64,000 nt of DNA from Sulfuricystis multivorans (GTDB taxonomy: Bacteria > Pseudomonadota > Gammaproteobacteria > Burkholderiales > Rhodocyclaceae): assembly GCF_003966565.1 (NCBI RefSeq), contig NZ_AP018719.1:62001-126000 (forward strand), in the 5' to 3' direction. Shown piece after piece: positions 50,949-58,978 of the stretch. The notes beneath the pieces are model-generated. The model did no database searches. It was not told the DNA's origin and was given only the letters and a program-made list of their open reading frames with translations. Each line of letters begins with the position of its first letter. Positions within the stretch are counted from its first letter, which is position 1. Position numbers and translations under genes: made by a program.

Positions 50949-50976
50949 GTCTCGTCGTCTCGTCGTCTCGTCGTCT
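50949..50976 (-). repeat. Short tandem repeat in the traA leader
   Basis: Three units of the 9-mer GTCTCGTC-G run across 50949-50976, read as GACGACGAGAC on the minus strand. It lies between the stop of the small RHH-like gene and the pilin start. A related TCTCGTCGTCTC occurs just upstream of the traE start (50253-50264). Function unknown. Confidence 0.6.
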
Positions 50977-50980
50977 GAAC

Positions 50981-51235
50981 TTATGCTTCTGTCTTGCTAT
51001 GGATATCGCGAACAACCACCTCACGCGTCCGAGCAAGCAAACGGTAGAGAGCTTCTTTGCTCTTTCCTGCGTCTTCGATAACCAGCTCAAGAGCTGCAGT
51101 TGCAAGACGGCGTTCTTGAAATAGGTCGCGATCAGGAAGAGTGGAGCGAAGATCGCGAAGCGCCTTTTTGGTCTCTTCCCTGACGAGGACTGCTTTGTAG
51201 CCGTACTCGTGGTTTCCAGTAGTCTGATTGTTCAT
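50981..51235 (-). CDS. Small RHH-like protein, 84 residues
   Basis: The product (NHEYGYKAVLVREETKKALR, DLRSTLPDRDLFQERRLATA) has a strand followed by two helices with RLATAALELVI at the second helix, like Arc/TraY-type ribbon-helix-helix proteins. The position directly before the pilin gene fits a TraY-like regulator or oriT-binding protein, though this is only context. The start overlaps the OmpA-like gene by 4 bases. Confidence 0.5.
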   Translation of the reverse strand: MNNQTTGNHEYGYKAVLVREETKKALRDLRSTLPDRDLFQERRLATAALELVIEDAGKSKEALYRLLARTREVVVRDIHSKTEA

Positions 51236-51828
51236 TTGGTCGTGATCGTAATATCAATGTCTGTGCGTCTGAGTTCTTGCATGATCCTTTTTGAGGCACG
51301 CAAGTCACCATCACAGCAAGGGGCCTGGGCCACTGCCGTAATTGTTTCAACAGGAACCCCAGTCTTGACAAGCGCTGCCTTAACAGCCTGCGCACGCCGG
51401 ATGGCAAGTTTCTCGTTGAACTTGAGAGAGCCAGTCGGATCAGTTCGTCCTGCGACGACAATCGACTTGGCATTCTTGAGATGACCAGAGGAGATAATCT
51501 CGTCAACTTCTTTGAAACCGGAGGTGTCGAGGCGACCCCATCCCCAACGGAAATGCACTTTGAAGTGCACCTGCTTCGGCGTTTCAACAGCCTTAATGGA
51601 GGTAGGTGTTGAAGGTGGTGCTGGTGTTGGTGGTGCGGGCTTGGGGATAAATTTCGGAGTTCTCTGCGGGCAATTGTCTGTTTCGCAAAACACCAGTTCA
51701 GCGTTTTGCTTAGTGCCGACCTCGACGACTTCCAGCTTACTGTTTGGAGGCCGTTCGTCAGAGTTCTGAATGGAAGCGCAGGCCGACATCATCAGAGCCA
51801 GAGAGGCGCAGGACAATAACTTATTCAT
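51232..51828 (-). CDS. OmpA-like lipoprotein
   Basis: ATG at 51828 (MNKLLSCASLALMMSACASI) starts a lipoprotein signal peptide with lipobox MSAC. A Pro-rich linker (PAPPTPAPPSTPTS) separates it from an OmpA C-terminal domain with AKSIVVAGRTDPTGSLKFNE and KLAIRRAQAVKAALVKTGVP, which binds peptidoglycan. It overlaps the transglycosylase gene by 8 bases. It probably anchors the transfer machinery to the cell wall; gene order suggests co-function with the transglycosylase. Confidence 0.8.
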   Translation of the reverse strand: MNKLLSCASLALMMSACASIQNSDERPPNSKLEVVEVGTKQNAELVFCETDNCPQRTPKFIPKPAPPTPAPPSTPTSIKAVETPKQVHFKVHFRWGWGRLDTSGFKEVDEIISSGHLKNAKSIVVAGRTDPTGSLKFNEKLAIRRAQAVKAALVKTGVPVETITAVAQAPCCDGDLRASKRIMQELRRTDIDITITTK

Positions 51829-52522
51829 CGTCACGCACCTCTTCATAATTCAGGAAGCCGCCGCCAACAGAGAACGCCTGGAGATCGTCTTCCCCAGATG
51901 CTGTCGCGAGCTTCATGGACTGGTCGGACTCTCCGAGCTTTACGACCATGATCTTCTTCGGCTGAATAGCAGCGCTTGCGCTGTGAATCGGCATGTTGGC
52001 AGCTGCAGTAGCAACCTGGCCATAGGCTGAGGCAGCTAACACTTGAGTCGGCGCATCGATGTCACCACCTTTTTTCAGTGCTGCGTGGATCTTCCAGGCA
52101 TATTGATTGCGGCGGCGAACGCACTCGGCTTTGTCCAGCTTGGCGCAGCCCACGTTGTAGGCGCCAATCGCATTCCAGTTCCAGCCAAGCTTCTTGGCGT
52201 TGTTGGACAGAATCCATGCGCCGACTTTGACATTCGTGCATGCGTCCTTCAGGGACTCTTCCGTAACGCCGTACTTCTCGAGTTTAGGCAGCCAACTCGA
52301 ATTGATCTGCATGATACCGACATCATATGTCCCATCACTGTTGACGTTGCGAGCATTTGCATTGAAGCCACTCTCTGTTTTCGCAACTGCCTTAAGCACC
52401 TCAACCGGGATGCCATAGCTCTCGCTAGCAGCCTCCCAGCACGTTGCCCTTGCGACCATGGGTACTGTAACGGCCAGCCCACAAAGTGTGATCAACAGGT
52501 ATTTTGGGGTTGCGTTCTGCAT
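51821..52522 (-). CDS. Lytic transglycosylase (VirB1/TraL-type)
   Basis: The start is set at ATG 52522 (MQNATPKYLLITLCGLAVTV), which gives the common 33-bp distance to the activator box; the ORF start at 52546 is closer. After the signal peptide the SLT domain reads CWEAASESYGIPVEVLKAVA, KTESGFNANARNVNSDGTYD and VGIMQINSSWLPKLEKYG, with the catalytic glutamate in KTESG. It cuts peptidoglycan to make room for the secretion channel. It is the first gene of the traA-L-E-K-B-V-C operon. Confidence 0.9.
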   Translation of the reverse strand: MQNATPKYLLITLCGLAVTVPMVARATCWEAASESYGIPVEVLKAVAKTESGFNANARNVNSDGTYDVGIMQINSSWLPKLEKYGVTEESLKDACTNVKVGAWILSNNAKKLGWNWNAIGAYNVGCAKLDKAECVRRRNQYAWKIHAALKKGGDIDAPTQVLAASAYGQVATAAANMPIHSASAAIQPKKIMVVKLGESDQSMKLATASGEDDLQAFSVGGGFLNYEEVRDDE

Positions 52523-52555
52523 GGGCCAAATCTTGCCGGCTGACAAGAAAATCTA

Positions 52556-52604
52556 CAATGCAGAAATGCCGCCGTTTTGATGGGGTTAGGTGTAGAAATG
52601 GATT
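52556..52604 (-). promoter_or_regulatory. Activator box 3, in front of the pilin/core-complex operon
   Basis: Minus strand, in pieces: AATCCATTTCTACACCTAAC, CCCATCAAAACGGCGGCATT, TCTGCATTG. The outer CATTTCTAC and CATTTCTGC elements and GGCGGC are kept; the middle T-run is replaced by AAAA. It lies 33 bp from the ATG at 52522. Confidence 0.85.
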
Positions 52605-52607
52605 CAG

Positions 52608-53243
52608 TTACGCAGAATGTTGAATGTTCGAGATAACTAAGCGCACGAAAACGCCCATAAGCGTAATCACGACAGGGTAGAAAAAGACCGACAAAGGGGT
52701 CACTACAGCGAAGGCAACCATCGATGAAGCCGCCAAGGCGATAATCAGGTGCCATGAGACATTGTAGACTGTGGGAGATGTGTATTTGAATGAGGCCAGC
52801 TTTGCCTTTCTCGTCATCACTCCATCGAAAATAATGGCAGCTAAGAACGGTGTCAGATAAATCACCCAAGACCAGGAATGGGCAATCCTGAAAAAAAACA
52901 TCCAGATGTTGTAGAGAAAGTTCCCCCAGTATTCCATCAGGTGCTCAGCGTAAGGTGTCATCGCATTCGGTAGCATGACGCCTGGTGCCACTTCCTTACT
53001 CGGCATGGGCTTGACGAAATGCTTGCGAATGAGCGGATCAATTCCAGTACTGACCATCGCAACATCATAGAGCCGGTTCGTCCGATTAAGGATCGTCTGC
53101 ACTTCCTGGCCGTCATACCACTCCTCCGCGGTGGCCAGCTCCTTTTCTACGCACGACACATAGTCGGCTTGGTTAATCAGCAGTGGAGCGAATAGAAAGA
53201 TAACGATGATTGCGAACAGCCAAAGTAATCCGTGTCGGGTCAT
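52608..53243 (-). CDS. DUF4400 membrane protein
   Basis: The 211-residue protein has four membrane helices (LLWLFAIIVIFLFAPLLI, WSWVIYLTPFLAAIIFDG, WHLIIALAASSMVAFAVV and FFYPVVITLMGVFVRLVI). The pattern, with a polar periplasmic loop between helices 1 and 2 and RKAKLASFKYTSPTVYNVSW, matches the DUF4400 family that follows traD in SXT/R391, IncA/C and related elements. Role unknown. It is the last gene of the traI-traD operon. Confidence 0.8.
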   Translation of the reverse strand: MTRHGLLWLFAIIVIFLFAPLLINQADYVSCVEKELATAEEWYDGQEVQTILNRTNRLYDVAMVSTGIDPLIRKHFVKPMPSKEVAPGVMLPNAMTPYAEHLMEYWGNFLYNIWMFFFRIAHSWSWVIYLTPFLAAIIFDGVMTRKAKLASFKYTSPTVYNVSWHLIIALAASSMVAFAVVTPLSVFFYPVVITLMGVFVRLVISNIQHSA

Positions 53244-53253
53244 TATGGCTTTC

Positions 53254-53778
53254 CTACTGTGAGGGGCTCATGTGAAGCAAGCTCAGGTAATCAAGTCCAG
53301 CTACCTCGAGATCCTTTGTAGGACTGATAGCTGCCAGAAGCTTGATCATCACTGTGCTGGAAGCGACTGGAGTATCACGCTCTCGGATTTGTATCGCGTA
53401 GCGCTTATGGTTGGCAAGGTATCGCATCAAGGGCTCATCGTAGGTCCAGACTGACCAAAGTCCATCCTTGCCCTCAACAGACACGCGAATAGACGAAAGT
53501 GCCTTAGCACTTGCGGCGATTCGCTCGATGAACTTCCTGTGGCTTACTTCATAGCCTAAGAGCAATGTTTCGTCATAGGAAGCAATCGCATCCCGCAGCG
53601 TCTGTTCCGCAAGGTTCTCGCCATTCACGACCAGCCATGGTGACACGAAATAGATGAACTGGAACGCCACATGCTCCAGGGTAGGCCAATCAGTGAACGC
53701 CTTCACCGGGCCGGATGAGAATCCGGCGCTACTTAGAATTCTGTTGAGGCTTAATCTCACGAGGGTGTTAGCGTTCAT
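53254..53778 (-). CDS. Hypothetical protein of the traI-traD operon, 174 residues
   Basis: It overlaps traD by 4 bases and precedes the DUF4400 gene by 10. The sequence has LNRILSSAGFSSGPVKAFTD, FIYFVSPWLVVNGENLAEQT and LKLLAAISPTKDL-like IKLLAAISPTKDLEVAGLDY; it is soluble with no signal peptide. No family recognised, though its position is the one usually taken by a small unnamed gene in SXT-type traID operons. Confidence 0.6.
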   Translation of the reverse strand: MNANTLVRLSLNRILSSAGFSSGPVKAFTDWPTLEHVAFQFIYFVSPWLVVNGENLAEQTLRDAIASYDETLLLGYEVSHRKFIERIAASAKALSSIRVSVEGKDGLWSVWTYDEPLMRYLANHKRYAIQIRERDTPVASSTVMIKLLAAISPTKDLEVAGLDYLSLLHMSPSQ

Positions 53779-55700
53779 GCTTCTTCATGTGAAATGATTG
53801 GCAGACGGCCCTTGATAAGTCTGCCGCCTGAAACCATTGCGATGTATTGCCAGTTTGGCAGTTGCCCAAGTACGTCCGGCGGCAGAACATCTTCCAGAGC
53901 TTCAGTTACTCTCTCCTGTACAGAGCCGGTGAAATGTGTGATCGTCTTTTCTGTCGAAGAAGACGTCGCATGGATCTTCTGTTGCGTATAGACGTAGGTC
54001 TGACCAAAGGTTTCCGTAACGAAATCTTGAGTAACCCTGTCCTTGATTCGCATGGAAACGAGATTATTGAAGTTCCCGAGCATCTGTCTAGCCTTGTCCA
54101 TCGACTCGAACCGCGCAGCCAGGTCAGGAATCGTTTGGATGGCTGCCAGATTGATGAAGCCGGCACCGGCAGACTTGTTCAGCATTTGGATGTACGGATC
54201 GTTGACCACCTCTGCAGCCTCATCGACGATGAGGAATACCTTGTGGTTTCCGCCGTAGTTGTAAAAAGCTGCAGCAACCGAAGTTAGGTCCGATAGCAAC
54301 ATCGAGCCGACCGCAGAGCTGATTGTCTTATTTGCCAACGAATCCAGGCCAATGCTCACTACGCTGTTGGCGCGAATCAGCGAAGCTAGGTCTGTCATCG
54401 GCCGAGTATCTGCAACATCTCGCGGGTCAGGAGAAAGTAGATCTCCGAGCTCTCCGGTAGTGAGCATCCCCAGAATCGGCACAAGGTTTGCAATCATCTT
54501 GGTGTAGTGAGCGCTGTCATGCTTGTAGATGGTTGCCAAGGCCTCAATAGCTTCGTCTCGTATGCCACGCGGAACGATCATGTCCAGATAAAATTCCAGG
54601 AGAAGATTGAGAGACTGACGCACAAGGATCTCGCCATCTTCTTGCCCCTTCTTCCCCTTCACTTGCTTGAGCGTTCGCGCATACGCCGCCACTTCGGTTT
54701 CCCAATTCGGCTGTAGCTCCTCGTCGAAGAACTGAAGAATGACACGCATCAAGAGATCGGCAATCCCGTTGTCCACGTAGGAGCGAATGCGCACAAGTGA
54801 CGGCTTTTCGCCCGTTGCTAGCATGCCCATCACGATGGCGTTCAGCACCCCCCACGCAAAGTCTCGGAAGGAAGAAGACTTGTCCCCACCAGGCATCAGC
54901 GCGGCGATTCGCGATGCCAAGTCGCTTGGATTCGTATAGTTTTTCAATGGATCAATACGGGCGCTCTGCCCAGGGAATGCAAGATGGAATCTGACATAAT
55001 CATGTTCCCGGCCCGCCTGTTTGCACGCCGCACGCAGGGAGGCATCAAAGGGCTGGTCTCCCTTTGGATCAATGCAGATGACGGTGTAGCCAAGTTCGAT
55101 CGCCATTTCAGCAATGAGCTCTAAGAAGCGAGTCTTTCCGCACCGGGTTGTCCCGACCAGGAGGGTGTTACCTATTAAGTTCTGAATTGGCACATACAGA
55201 TCGTCCTCAGATCCATTCAGGCCGTGTATCCACGGGGCGCCAATATATTCAGTAGTATTTGCGCCCACCTGCTCACCGCTCCATTGTTCGATCATCCACA
55301 TGATCATCTTCGGTGGATAGAACTGTTCCGGGTCGGCCCGCTTGATTTCGTACACCCGCTGGGTATGAACCGGGGTCCAGTCGAAGCCCTTCCCAAACCA
55401 AAGCGCCCGCGAGTTTTCCTGCCCTTCTACGCTGGTGACTTTGGTTTTCAGTTCCTCGTCAGTGATGAAGCTGATGCCCTTACCACCCAGACTCCATTTG
55501 AGTCGCCAAATCTCCCATGCCCGAAGTAGGTTGAAGATCATGAAAACAAGAGCAGTCGCCCCAAGGTAGTAGAAGGGAAGGTCAGGGAAAGATGTGGTGT
55601 ACCATGCGTATGTCAGTCCTATCACGCAAAGGAACCACACGGCTGCAGAATAAGCCTCGTAGGCCTTCCGCCACGGCATTTCGAATTGGCGAAGAAGCAT
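53775..55700 (-). CDS. traD: TraD coupling protein (SXT-type VirD4)
   Basis: The 641-residue protein has two N-terminal membrane helices (AVWFLCVIGLTYAWYTTSFP and FYYLGATALVFMIFNLLRAW), a QFYPPKMIMWMIEQWSGEQV region, Walker A LLVGTTRCGKTRFLELIAEM near residue 183 and Walker B KVFLIVDEAAEVVNDPYIQM near residue 493. This is the SXT/R391 TraD subfamily of type IV coupling ATPases. It brings the relaxosome to the channel. Lies 5 bases after traI. Confidence 0.95.
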   Translation of the reverse strand: MLLRQFEMPWRKAYEAYSAAVWFLCVIGLTYAWYTTSFPDLPFYYLGATALVFMIFNLLRAWEIWRLKWSLGGKGISFITDEELKTKVTSVEGQENSRALWFGKGFDWTPVHTQRVYEIKRADPEQFYPPKMIMWMIEQWSGEQVGANTTEYIGAPWIHGLNGSEDDLYVPIQNLIGNTLLVGTTRCGKTRFLELIAEMAIELGYTVICIDPKGDQPFDASLRAACKQAGREHDYVRFHLAFPGQSARIDPLKNYTNPSDLASRIAALMPGGDKSSSFRDFAWGVLNAIVMGMLATGEKPSLVRIRSYVDNGIADLLMRVILQFFDEELQPNWETEVAAYARTLKQVKGKKGQEDGEILVRQSLNLLLEFYLDMIVPRGIRDEAIEALATIYKHDSAHYTKMIANLVPILGMLTTGELGDLLSPDPRDVADTRPMTDLASLIRANSVVSIGLDSLANKTISSAVGSMLLSDLTSVAAAFYNYGGNHKVFLIVDEAAEVVNDPYIQMLNKSAGAGFINLAAIQTIPDLAARFESMDKARQMLGNFNNLVSMRIKDRVTQDFVTETFGQTYVYTQQKIHATSSSTEKTITHFTGSVQERVTEALEDVLPPDVLGQLPNWQYIAMVSGGRLIKGRLPIISHEEA

Positions 55701-55705
55701 ATTTG

Positions 55706-57703
55706 TTATTCCTTGGGGGGGGTCATATCGAAGCCGAGGCTAGAAGCGATCTCTGGCTTCAGAATAATCATTCTGTGCGTCTTCCCATTGATCTCGACTG
55801 GATGAATTCGGCGACTTGCTCTGGTCTTGTCTTGCCAAAGCCACGCCTTCAGGCCAAGCTCTTCGAGAAGTTCCATCACAGGAATTCCGTGCCGGTTTAG
55901 TTCTTCGTGGCTAATTCCAAAGCCGTAAGGCAAAGCTGCAGTCACGCCGCTCATAGTTCCATTGCGATAGGCCTGCATAACCTCATTCAGCAGCCACGCA
56001 TTCGTGCGCTTTAGAGACCCGAGTAGCTTTGCAGCTGTTGGGCTCACGTCAGCTCCAAGCGAGGCGCCGCTGTCGCTTTCCTGATCTGGGTATCGTTGAC
56101 TCTTTGCTTGAACATCTTTCCCGGTGCCGCCATCCTTCTCTTCTTCTGCACTGATCCTGGGTTTCTTACGATTCGAGCTTTTAGGGGTTGCTGTCGCCGG
56201 CAGTTCCTTGTTTCCTTCAGGAAGAGGCTCGTTGCTTTGCACGCGGGACAGAATCTCTGCGGGCGGTGGCGCATTCAGTTCCTGCTTCGGCGCAGTCCAC
56301 AGCTTTTCATTTGCTGTACCGGCCGGAACATCCATTCCTGAAGGAGTATTCAGCGCAGAGGCATGAGCTATCGAAGCCTGCGTTGTACCGTTTGCCGCTG
56401 GAGCTGCTTGCTGATTCGCCTGAACCGTCGAAGTTGGCGAGAGTGCAAGTTGGATGTTCTTGTAAGGTTCGAAGTCGAAGCCCCGGGGGAAGATCACCTC
56501 TCCCTCTCGCAGCTTTACCATGCCCTCCTTCGCCTCGAATGTTCCCGGCAAAGCGATCGTCCAGTACCGAGAGCCGCTTTCGTTCAGCTGAAGAAGATTT
56601 GCGGATACCAGAAGGTCTGCCAAGGTATCCGGGTCTTTCGGGATGCCAGCAAACGAATCTCGAGCCAACAGGTTCGCTATGTCAGACGCTGCGACTGACC
56701 AGTCGATGTAAACGCCTTCCTTCCCCACCCAAAGACGACCACCTGATGCGACGTTGTTTGCGATCCACTTACCTCCTCGGACAAGGCGCCGCATTGCATC
56801 GACCAGGTGCATTTCAAGGTGGGTTCCGATTACCAAGTGCCCATAGTTCGTGGCGGACCGCTTCAAATCGTCCTCGATCACCCGGGTGATCACTGGAGCA
56901 ACCAGTCGACCGATCGGGTTCTCGGATGTATTGGTTTCGACACCAGCGATCGTTGCGGTCATTGCCGGTACTATTTGATTATTGTCGCTGGCGAGATACT
57001 CTAGAACGTCATGGGGGACTACTTGAGAAATTGAATACGCAGATGATGCTTGGGCACCGTGAACGTGCGTATCTTCCATCCAGCGGACAAAATAGACGTC
57101 TGCTTTCGTATTCGTGCACCATTGGAAAAGGGAGTGCAGGAGCGGAGACCACTGTTGGTTGTCCCTCGTCATAACCGCCATCGAATTGACTGTGCGGTAG
57201 TTCTGGCTGCATAGACCTGCTAGGAAGGTGGCCAACGTCCACTTTGGTTGCATGAAAAATCTGCGCTCAACCCCTCCTCCGGTGGGAAAGACTGCTGCAT
57301 TGGCTGATTGCAGCGAATTCAGTGCGATTTCGAGACTCATGCGGAAAAGCCCACCAGTTCCGCGGAAATAGGTAGTGCTCGTTGCCGGTAGTAAATGCAC
57401 GTGCTCCGCCATATTTCGTACGGCCGGCATGTAGAGGCGGTTGAAGTCGGCACGCGAGACGCCGGCGGTGCGGAAGATGCGGTCCAGCAACTCTTGTTGC
57501 GATTGCAGGATTTTCTCTACGGGGATGACAGGTATGCCTTTGTCGAATGGAGGATAGCGTGTTATCGCATAGTCGCCTGGATCCTCTTCGCCCGGATAGA
57601 CGTCCAAGCCGATCCCACGGGACTGGAGTTTCTGCGGGATCAACAATGGAGCAGATTGTTGCGTTGGAGTACGAGTCAGCAGACGGCGGATAAACTTGAG
57701 CAT
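55706..57703 (-). CDS. traI: TraI, MobH-family relaxase-like protein lacking canonical HD residues
   Basis: The 665-residue protein matches the TraI_2/TraI_2_C (MobH) family: YPGEEDPGDYAITRYPPFDK-type opening, MAEHVHLLPATSTT, GGLFRMSLEIALNSLQSANA, QWSPLLHSLFQWCTNTKADV and YFVRWMEDTHVHG, plus a C-terminal domain (LLNEVMQAYRNGTMSGVTAA, MELLEELGLKAWLWQD). In relatives the first blocks read roughly 'HHH...GGLLRHxLEVA' and 'LLHDxGK'. Here TYF (111-113), M122 and LCSQNYR (164-170) stand at those places, so the metal-binding histidines and the HD pair look lost. It either does not nick DNA itself or uses other residues. The start, 33 bp from box 4, has no good ribosome-binding site. Confidence 0.85.
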   Translation of the reverse strand: MLKFIRRLLTRTPTQQSAPLLIPQKLQSRGIGLDVYPGEEDPGDYAITRYPPFDKGIPVIPVEKILQSQQELLDRIFRTAGVSRADFNRLYMPAVRNMAEHVHLLPATSTTYFRGTGGLFRMSLEIALNSLQSANAAVFPTGGGVERRFFMQPKWTLATFLAGLCSQNYRTVNSMAVMTRDNQQWSPLLHSLFQWCTNTKADVYFVRWMEDTHVHGAQASSAYSISQVVPHDVLEYLASDNNQIVPAMTATIAGVETNTSENPIGRLVAPVITRVIEDDLKRSATNYGHLVIGTHLEMHLVDAMRRLVRGGKWIANNVASGGRLWVGKEGVYIDWSVAASDIANLLARDSFAGIPKDPDTLADLLVSANLLQLNESGSRYWTIALPGTFEAKEGMVKLREGEVIFPRGFDFEPYKNIQLALSPTSTVQANQQAAPAANGTTQASIAHASALNTPSGMDVPAGTANEKLWTAPKQELNAPPPAEILSRVQSNEPLPEGNKELPATATPKSSNRKKPRISAEEEKDGGTGKDVQAKSQRYPDQESDSGASLGADVSPTAAKLLGSLKRTNAWLLNEVMQAYRNGTMSGVTAALPYGFGISHEELNRHGIPVMELLEELGLKAWLWQDKTRASRRIHPVEINGKTHRMIILKPEIASSLGFDMTPPKE

Positions 57704-57736
57704 GTCCGGAATTATCCGGAGCGGCTCAGAAAGACG

Positions 57737-57785
57737 CAGCAGAGAAATGCCGCCGAAAATGCGGGACTAGGCGTAGGAATGGGCG
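57737..57785 (-). promoter_or_regulatory. Activator box 4, in front of the traI-traD operon
   Basis: Minus strand, in pieces: CGCCCATTCCTACGCCTAGT, CCCGCATTTTCGGCGGCATT, TCTCTGCTG. It agrees with box 2 over most of its length and lies 33 bp from the traI ATG at 57703, right after the FlhC-like gene. Confidence 0.85.
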
Positions 57786-57796
57786 AAGATGAGATA

Positions 57797-58441
57797 TCAA
57801 CCTTCGCAGGCGTGGCGAGATGCCGCAATACGCTCGGAGTTCTCAACCAATCTCTCGTAACGCTTCTGTATTGCGCACATTGGGCACGACTGGTTGTCCA
57901 GCTCCGCTTCGGTGATCACGAGGTAGCTAGCTCCACAATCTGGGCAGTCCTTTAATGTCAGTGACGCATACTTACGCCCATACCCATAGCCAAGGTGAGT
58001 CATCAGATCATAGGCGTTATTCAGTGTGATCCTGGACAATCTGGGAAGAGCTTGCTGGATGGGGTCGGTGAGGCGGTAATACGCCTGGAAGGCCGTGGTA
58101 AGCAACCAACCGCGGTTTGCAGGCTCATCTAAAGCAGCTTCGATCTTGAGGTAGATACTGGCAAATGCAGCAGCTTGTAGATTCCAGTCGAGTCCCCCGC
58201 GATTATGGGGTATCGCATAATGTTTCGGCTGGGCCTGCTGGAGCCTTCCGGCTGGCGCTTCTTGGCCCGTGAGGCGCTTATACCGCTCGGCGATAGCCTT
58301 CGATGATAGGCCAGTGTACCTGGCGATCAGTTTCGGTTTTCCTCCCAACAGGACCATGGTATTCGCAAGGTCCAGGAATCTACTGACCCAGATGGGGTCA
58401 TCGAACTGAGCCGATTCTGGAATGGGGGCGCCTGGATGCAT
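57797..58441 (-). CDS. FlhC-like transcriptional activator subunit (SetC/AcaC-type)
   Basis: The 214-residue protein follows FlhC: a first helical part (SRFLDLANTMVLLGGKPKLI), a HTH-like stretch ARYTGLSSKAIAERYKRLTG with the family's GQEAPAGRL, a helical middle (FQAYYRLTDPIQQ) and a zinc site CPDCG (166-169) with CPMC (186-189). FlhC with FlhD forms the flagellar master activator; SetC/AcaC with SetD/AcaD do the same for conjugation genes in SXT and IncA/C elements. It lies 10 bases after the FlhD-like gene. Confidence 0.9.
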   Translation of the reverse strand: MHPGAPIPESAQFDDPIWVSRFLDLANTMVLLGGKPKLIARYTGLSSKAIAERYKRLTGQEAPAGRLQQAQPKHYAIPHNRGGLDWNLQAAAFASIYLKIEAALDEPANRGWLLTTAFQAYYRLTDPIQQALPRLSRITLNNAYDLMTHLGYGYGRKYASLTLKDCPDCGASYLVITEAELDNQSCPMCAIQKRYERLVENSERIAASRHACEG

Positions 58442-58451
58442 GACGATTTCC

Positions 58452-58904
58452 TTACGCAGCCGCTGCCAACATGGCGGCGGAATAGTGAGGGATAGCCTTC
58501 TGATGCAACGGCCTAATGCTAAGAGTAGCGGCCCCTGATACGTCGAATATTGTTCCTGGCCAGCGACGTGAGATGTCAGAAATTTGCTGGTTTGTCAGCC
58601 GCGCCAAGACGCGCGCTTGTGCCATGTTGATACTCAGAATGATCAGGCCATCGAAGTATCCGCTCAGGACGTCGCGGGCTGTCTGCCGTGCGAACAGCAG
58701 GTATTCCTTGTTGATAGCGGTGACGTCCGGGGGATTTTGGTGATGCGAATGAGCAACAACGGTAGCAACTGTCGAAAGCTCAGATGCCGATGGTTTTAGT
58801 TTCCCAAGGCAGACGGTGAGGAGATTCAGCGTCGAGTGCAAGTTGACATTCGCAGGCCCCATTTGCATCAGGATACGTTTGTTCAAAGCGCGTAAATCGT
58901 CCAT
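58452..58904 (-). CDS. FlhD-like transcriptional activator subunit (SetD/AcaD-type)
   Basis: ATG at 58904 follows GAAGGGTCGCAA, a good ribosome-binding site. The second half matches FlhD: INKEYLLFARQTARDVLSGY, LIILSINMAQARVLARLTNQ and QISDISRRWPGTIFDVSGAA, corresponding to FlhD's 'YLLLAQRLI...LGI...LAALT...VKLAE...CHFR'. The first 60 residues are an extension relative to E. coli FlhD. It is expected to form a hetero-oligomer with the FlhC-like protein. Promoter with a perfect TTGACA upstream (58989-59018). Confidence 0.85.
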   Translation of the reverse strand: MDDLRALNKRILMQMGPANVNLHSTLNLLTVCLGKLKPSASELSTVATVVAHSHHQNPPDVTAINKEYLLFARQTARDVLSGYFDGLIILSINMAQARVLARLTNQQISDISRRWPGTIFDVSGAATLSIRPLHQKAIPHYSAAMLAAAA

Positions 58905-58978
58905 TTGCGACCCTTCTCTGTGATCTAGGGCCGCAAACTAGGTGGAATCCCGTATTGACAAGCCCTACGTCATGCGAA

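Noticed and set aside
53254-57785. oriT near traI
   Set aside because: No inverted repeats with a plausible nick region were found between the traI-operon genes; in related elements oriT lies far from traI, so it may be outside the window.
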